NCBI RefSeq assembly: GCF_019059575.1
Contig: NW_024882982.1
Location: 1 to 64,000, forward strand
Direction of reading: 5' to 3'
From: Amphibalanus amphitrite
Lineage: Eukaryota; Arthropoda; Thecostraca; Balanomorpha; Balanidae
Length of the DNA stretch: 64,000 nucleotides
Below the pieces are notes generated by a model that was not told where the DNA came from, searched no databases, and worked only from the letters and a program-made list of their open reading frames with translations. The number at the start of each line of letters is the position of its first letter. Position 1 is the first letter of the stretch. A program made the position numbers and the translations under genes. Below are positions 58,539 to 64,000 of this stretch, in pieces.

Positions 58539-59290
58539 GGAGCGCCGGTCACATATGCACCGTACGGGAGATGGCAGTTTAGATGGGCGGACGGACGGTA
58601 TAAATCATTGGCCGCCGCCGTCACGTGGTGCCCGCGGTCGGCAAACAGAGACGGATGGAGCGCCGGCCGTGGCCAGGGTTAGCCGGAGCTCGGTCCCCGG
58701 CCGCCCCGCCCCCGCTGTCGCGTCACTCCTGTACTGAGGTGCGACTGAAGTCGCAGGTCTTGACGTTGAAGACTCTCCAAGGAAAGACAGTCGGACGAGA
58801 GGGTGACAGAATGACAATGCACCGGATGCCAGGTGGCAATCACTTCAGTCGCTATACCTGCTTGGGGAAGATGACAACGAAATCATCAAGTTCAGCAACC
58901 GAATCAATGGTTCAGCAGGACTTCCAGCAGGTTCGGATCGTGTTGGCCGGCTCACGTTCCTCTTTCTACTTCGCCGACTTATTTGTCTACCGGCTGTTAC
59001 ATATTTGTTTAGCATTTGCATCTCACTTCATACATGGAAACAACACGATCCGGCCGGCGATCCGGCACATGAAAAGTCGGGTGTCATCCGTGGAATGCCG
59101 ATTTTCATGCACGACACGGGTAAGCTCGTTTGAGCCCCGCCGTGTCGCGCGGAGCTGCGGGTTCCGGAAGGACGGTCGTCTCGGGACGGCCCGACACCCG
59201 TCAGACGCCTGTGCAGGTGGGGGCCGGGTCGGACGGGTGTCTCTCGGACCATTCATTCACGTCGGAAGACGGTCCTCCGGTCCGGCGGGT

Positions 59291-59412
59291 ATCCGTATGC
59301 AGGCAGCTTCCGGCGGTCGTGTGTCAACTGTCATTGCGGAGGTGACACTGATGCACGGCGTAACATGGGGAGCTTCCGGTGACCGTGTGTCACTCTGGAG
59401 GTGACACTGACA
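59291..59412 (+). repeat. Imperfect tandem duplication, about 70 bp unit
   Basis: AGCTTCCGGCGGTCGTGTGT followed by CATTGCGGAGGTGACACTGA recurs as AGCTTCCGGTGACCGTGTGT followed by CTCTGGAGGTGACACTGA. This accounts for part of a long open frame here that otherwise has no protein motif. Confidence 0.75.
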
Positions 59413-59414
59413 CA

Positions 59415-62400
59415 CGAGATGACAACGGAAGTCCTCAGCAGCACAGTGGGCTCAGCTGTCACAGGCAAGCTCGCCGAGGGTAAGAATGATGATCGCAAGC
59501 GACCAGAAATGGTTCAAAGATGGTCCCATGAGGTGTCCTAATAAAGCATTTCTCGTGACAATAATTGACCAATTATTGCCTATTGAGGTCGGCACTTTCT
59601 TCACTCATTGCTGCATAATCAGTTCACAAATCCTGGCATAAAATACCTACTGCACCTCCAGGCTCCAGACCATGATTCGTGACTTAGAAATTAAAAGGAA
59701 AACGTTGAGCTGATCTGTTTGAAACAGGCCATTTGTACTGTATTCGATGGATGTAACTACTAACTACCCACGCGGACCAAAACACGGGCAGGCTGCGCTT
59801 TTTCCGAAGACGCGGCACCTTCAGAGACCACCTGCGCCGGCACGGTGACGCCAGCATCCTCACATCACCACCACCTGGTCAGTGACGTGTCACGTCCAGC
59901 CCGCCGCGCTCGTCATCTCCAGGAACGGAGTCCATGTCGCCGACTCCGCTCTCGGTCCTACAGCGGCTGCTCTGTCAGTCCGCCGGTGACAGGATGTCAC
60001 TGATGTCGTCTGGCAGACCACCCGTGCCGAGCGGTGCTCGACAGTACGCCACAGCGCCTTCCACCGGTGTACCTATCGCCCCATCGGGGGTCGTCGGGAC
60101 AGCGGCGCCGATCGGCTGGACCTCCGCGGCTCGCGGAGCGCCATGTCCGCGCCGCAGCTGCCGCCGAATGATCAGCCGAGCCGCGCTCAGCGTCGGCGGT
60201 GACGAATCACTTGCTGGCGAGATATATGCTAGTTACCATGCGTGATGTCGGCGATAGCGAGCGGTACACACGCCAGCACGGCGCGGTACACGGGGAGCGT
60301 GCGGCACCCAGCGCGCGCCAGTGACAGCGGCCCGCCTATGATGGCCGCGAGGTGCCGTCAGAATGCGATGCCACCGGCAGATAGCGGGGGAAGCCGGACG
60401 GCAAGACATGTCGCGCTCGGCGCGGTTCGGCCGAATCGAGCGGCGATGGAGGACAAGGCAGTGGTTTACCGTTAGCCGGGCCGGGAAAGTCGCCCGGGCG
60501 TTGTAGCCGGCGCTGCCCGTGCTGGAGCGCCCTGCAGCATGTGTAGTGACAGACTTATACCACACAGTGTGCTCCCGTCCACGAGCGGCGGTTTTGCACG
60601 CAGGTATTGTGATTACATGTACTATACAGAGTGACCTGGTGTTTCCCTTGACACTGTAGGTGCAGCGCGTATTCCGAGTACCTACATAAGAACAGTTTTG
60701 ACATACTCATAGTTGGGCAGTATGCACCCGGACCCGATTACCCGCCTGAAATGAAGATAGAGCGAGGGCCACAAAACTGGAGGTCTCCACTCATGATTGT
60801 TTTAATATTTATTTTAATCGTGATTTGTTGATCATTATTCAAGTGATAACACCACGGAGATCTTTAATGTCCAACGTAACGAATGGTCCAGTGGCTTAAA
60901 TAAATGAAAAGACTGTTCAGTTGGGTTTCAATGCCACTTTAGCTGTACCAACAGAGTCCGAACTGTTTGTTAGCGTTCATGACTAAACGATTAGCTCACT
61001 TCGACCAGCTGGGGCAATGGGTGGATCTACAGTTCGTGGGAGTCAGTAGGCCGGTCAGAATGTATGTTTCGAACATATGACGCCAGCGAACCACAATTTC
61101 ATTAACCGGGTCCGAGCTTATCCGGGATGTCTTGTACAATGTGCATACGTTTGTGAGCCGGTTAAAATACGGCCCGGGTCATTCATTATGGAAATGTGAG
61201 CGTCTCTAATGGGCGCGTTTTAATGTAGTGGCCTGTTATGCGGAGATCGGGTGACCGGCCTCAGCTGATACGGGCGGGTCGCTCGGTAGGAGCGTCGCTC
61301 CGAGCGGCCGGACGGACCGGAGATGGAGGGCAGGTCACGGGGTGGGCTGGGGTAGCGCCCCTACTCACAGGAGTCTGAACTATCGTAGACAATTAACAGG
61401 ATTTGGTGTTACTGTATCTTGTAGCTCCGTGCTATGGAAATTAGTGTCATTTTGGTCTAACTTTCAGAGATATTCGGTGAGAATATTAGGTATGCTATCA
61501 GCATCACAGTTTATATCACTAGTGCGCAGTGCTTTATCTTTATTAGGCATATAGGTACTGTAGTGTATATCAACATGATAAGGCATTAGGCATCCCTAAA
61601 TCTTTTAGAGCTTGATCACTCGTGCACATGAATATCGTATGTCTTCAAAAGTTCATGTTCCACATTCGCAGAACTGAGACATAAATCATCGTCGAAAGGG
61701 AAAGAACTGTCAGCAAAAACGCTGACAACTGTGTGGCGAAATCAAGTGCTGACAAAAACTGGTCAACAAATACTCCTGTCGCGACAAAACAACAAGATAG
61801 CATGGACGCGAATTTCGCCCATTTATCACTGATATAATGCTTAAAATCCCGAACTGTCAAAAACAGAGCTAAATTCAAAACAAAGTGTCGATGTGCATGC
61901 ATCACAAGTATGAAGTATGTTCGAGTCAGAAGCGCTTATCCTCTGCAGTAATTGACCTGATGTCCCAGGGCCAGTTACGGAAGCCGACTCTCGGGCACTT
62001 TAAGCCCATTGCCCCGAAATCATCGCACACTTACGTATTGTATGTACCTAGGCCCGCATGAATAGTTATGAAGAGAAGTTCCCGAATGTGAATCACTCAT
62101 AACAATCACAAAGCTAGGGGCAAAATAATTTACGCTACACTGCATTTCGATTATTTCTTTTTTCAATCTGGAAGCACCTCAACCACCAACCCGCTGCCGA
62201 ACTACTGCGGTCGCCGATCAAACTGCCCGACATTCGCCAATACGAGCTTTAAATTGCACACCGGCCACATCATTTGCAAGGATGTGACATAAATGACATG
62301 GAAATAACTGCCTGCAAACGTGAATATAACACGATAAGGTCGCCGGGGTCCGGGCGCGGGCCATTAACACTTGGGCCACCCAGCGGGCCGGGCGCAATTA

Positions 62401-64000
62401 TCGGTAATTGTGCGACAGTGGGCACTGGAAGCACCCTTTACTCACCGCGGCTCTAAATTCAATGCCCGGCGCCGCAGCGGGGGCAGTTTATTCAACAAAG
62501 TATAGTGTTGTGGTAAGGAATGGTGTGTAACAGCGCGCGGTACCACAAACGAGCTCCGGTGCCGGTCGGGGGCGCAGCCACTGGCCACCAACTACTGGGC
62601 ACGCGTGGCCAACAGCCTGCGATAGGTGACGGGAGCGACGCATGGCATGAAAAGTGTGTTATGCACGCATAGTTTTAAGCCCTTTGAAGAAACGATCACT
62701 GATCATTCTTGTTGATCCCATCACAGTTGAATAAATCAATGAGTGTGCATTAATCTGTTTGTAAATCATAACACAAGAACGAAGAAAGTATGTAAGCGAA
62801 GGAACGAATCAAGCGTACAGTTTCCTTCGTGATCGTAGATAAACGTATGGCTTTGTCATCACAAGTTCAAGGCAACAGCTGCGGCCGACGCTTAAATTAT
62901 CTGACAAATCATATCAGCTCTTCCCGCGGTCTAGAGGTCTGCGAGCCTCAGGGGCCCGGGGTCTGAAATAAAGAGGTCCTACACCGTGACGAACAGGGCA
63001 CTCGTGACCTCAGCGGGCACCCACGAGCCCCGGCCGTGAGTGGGCCTGATTCGTGACTCCCTGGTTACCGGGACCGGGGGCTGACACCGTCACACCAAAC
63101 CGCTCCTGACCGAAGACGTGTTGAACGTGACGCTTTTAAGTCCGTATCCGAAATGTGATCACTGATCGTGCTTAAGCACGGGTGTTCAACACAACATTGT
63201 ATACGTTGGACAATAGGTTTGCTAATTGTTTATCTCGACAAAGGAAAGTGTCATATTCGGGCCATGTAGCTCGAGTGTCAAACAATGCGTAAAGTAGATG
63301 TTAAGAGTGGCTTTTATGAAACTGGCATTGTGTCATAGAGTTGCAATTTGTTTATGACAGACCACCAGCGCAAAAGGCCTTTAGCTCCGTTGCTTGCCAT
63401 GTAAATCGTGCCGAAATTCGCGTTTCATTGAAACGTGGATGCATAGGGCCTGAACACGGATCACTCAAGCAGTGTTTTAAGCTGCTGTCATTTCGTGCAT
63501 ACCAAAAACAGATGCAGTGATTCAATAGCAAGTCCTAAGAGAAGCCAAGCCACATCGCTATAGAAATCTTTATTTAGGAGCAGTACGATGCAGAATTCGT
63601 CACTTTGTAACAACAGCCCTACACAAAGGCCACCGTCAAATAGGCAGTCTCATCCTTCCTCGTCTACAGCAAAACCTTATGACAACACAGAGTGTGTTTT
63701 TCTTGCCCATCACTCAGCAAGATAGCTAGCCAACTGCAAATACAGCACCACCGCGTGGCACGTGCCTCGGGCAGCTGAGTGGGCCGGCAGACAGCGAGAC
63801 CTGTTTGTGTGAGGTTCAGGAATCCAAACACTTCCCGCTGTCAGCGTGTCAGAAGTAAGACCTTCGAGTCGCGCTCGAGACAGACCCAAACAGAGCCGAG
63901 AGACGTTGAAGCACGTGTAAAACAGGATTTGCATGCTGAAGTTTTATCTGCAGCTGCGTGATACTATGATGTGTTTGATATTCGCAGAGTATCTGTCGAT
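59415..64000. other. Unassigned terminal stretch
   Basis: No gene, RNA or defined repeat is recognised. The 59930-60550 portion is GC-rich and gives open frames on both strands. The rest is mixed. Confidence 0.4.

Noticed and set aside
58625-59404. 259-residue plus-strand frame
   Set aside because: No domain, includes a tandem duplication, and overlaps equally open minus-strand frames.

Overview
This is eukaryotic DNA, almost certainly from an arthropod and most likely a crustacean. Three things point there. There is a divergent ionotropic receptor (IR), a chemosensory family confined to protostomes. There is a miR-100 / let-7 / miR-125 microRNA cluster in the usual arthropod order and strand. 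The rest is a dense mix of CpG-rich blocks, microsatellites and DNA/RNA transposon debris. I cannot fix the species; a barnacle-like or other GC-rich crustacean genome would fit, but that is a guess.

The main content is a let-7-Complex stretched over about 34 kb of the + strand: mir-100 (10417-10493), let-7 (22285-22350) and a divergent mir-125/lin-4 (44504-44579). All three are same-strand hairpins with the mature product on the 5' arm. Between let-7 and mir-125, on the same strand, lies the one convincing protein gene, an intronless IR (28019-30121) with signal peptide, both ligand-binding lobes, a pore region and the conserved glutamate-contact arginine. If the miRNAs share one primary transcript, as in Drosophila, the IR sits inside its intron. 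CpG-rich blocks at 1-1160 and 9330-10500 are candidate promoters.

Layout. 1-2 kb: CpG-rich block, then GA and GTGA microsatellites. 2.1-4.9 kb: a foldback element and nested inverted-repeat elements. 6.3-7.9 kb: simple repeats and a GC minisatellite. 9.3-10.5 kb: CpG-rich block with mir-100. 14.2-15.9 kb: SINE-like repeat and a decayed non-LTR retrotransposon split by a tRNA-derived SINE. 17.7-21.7 kb: a TTAA-flanked piggyBac-like element, a hAT-like element with a perfect 8-bp target duplication, and an antisense reverse-transcriptase remnant. 22.3 kb: let-7. 23.4-27.4 kb: GACTCC-type repeats, twin palindromes and a nested SINE-like repeat. 28-30.1 kb: IR gene. 30.2-31.5 and 36.9-38.0 kb: two more TTAA elements. 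38.4-43.2 kb: LTR-retroelement pieces, including two nearly identical LTRs in opposite orientation and an envelope-like C-terminal fragment. 44.5 kb: mir-125. 45-64 kb: mostly anonymous DNA with a SINE-like copy, an AG/AGG microsatellite and one hAT-type MITE.

The most unusual pattern is the trio of TTAA-flanked elements. Each has G-run/C-run hairpins just inside its ends and an interior packed with AGGTCA nuclear-receptor half-sites and TGACGTCA (CRE) palindromes. Two lie within the mir-100 to mir-125 interval on either side of the IR gene and one lies between mir-100 and let-7. Because let-7-C is hormone-regulated in insects, a regulatory role is worth testing, but it is inference only.
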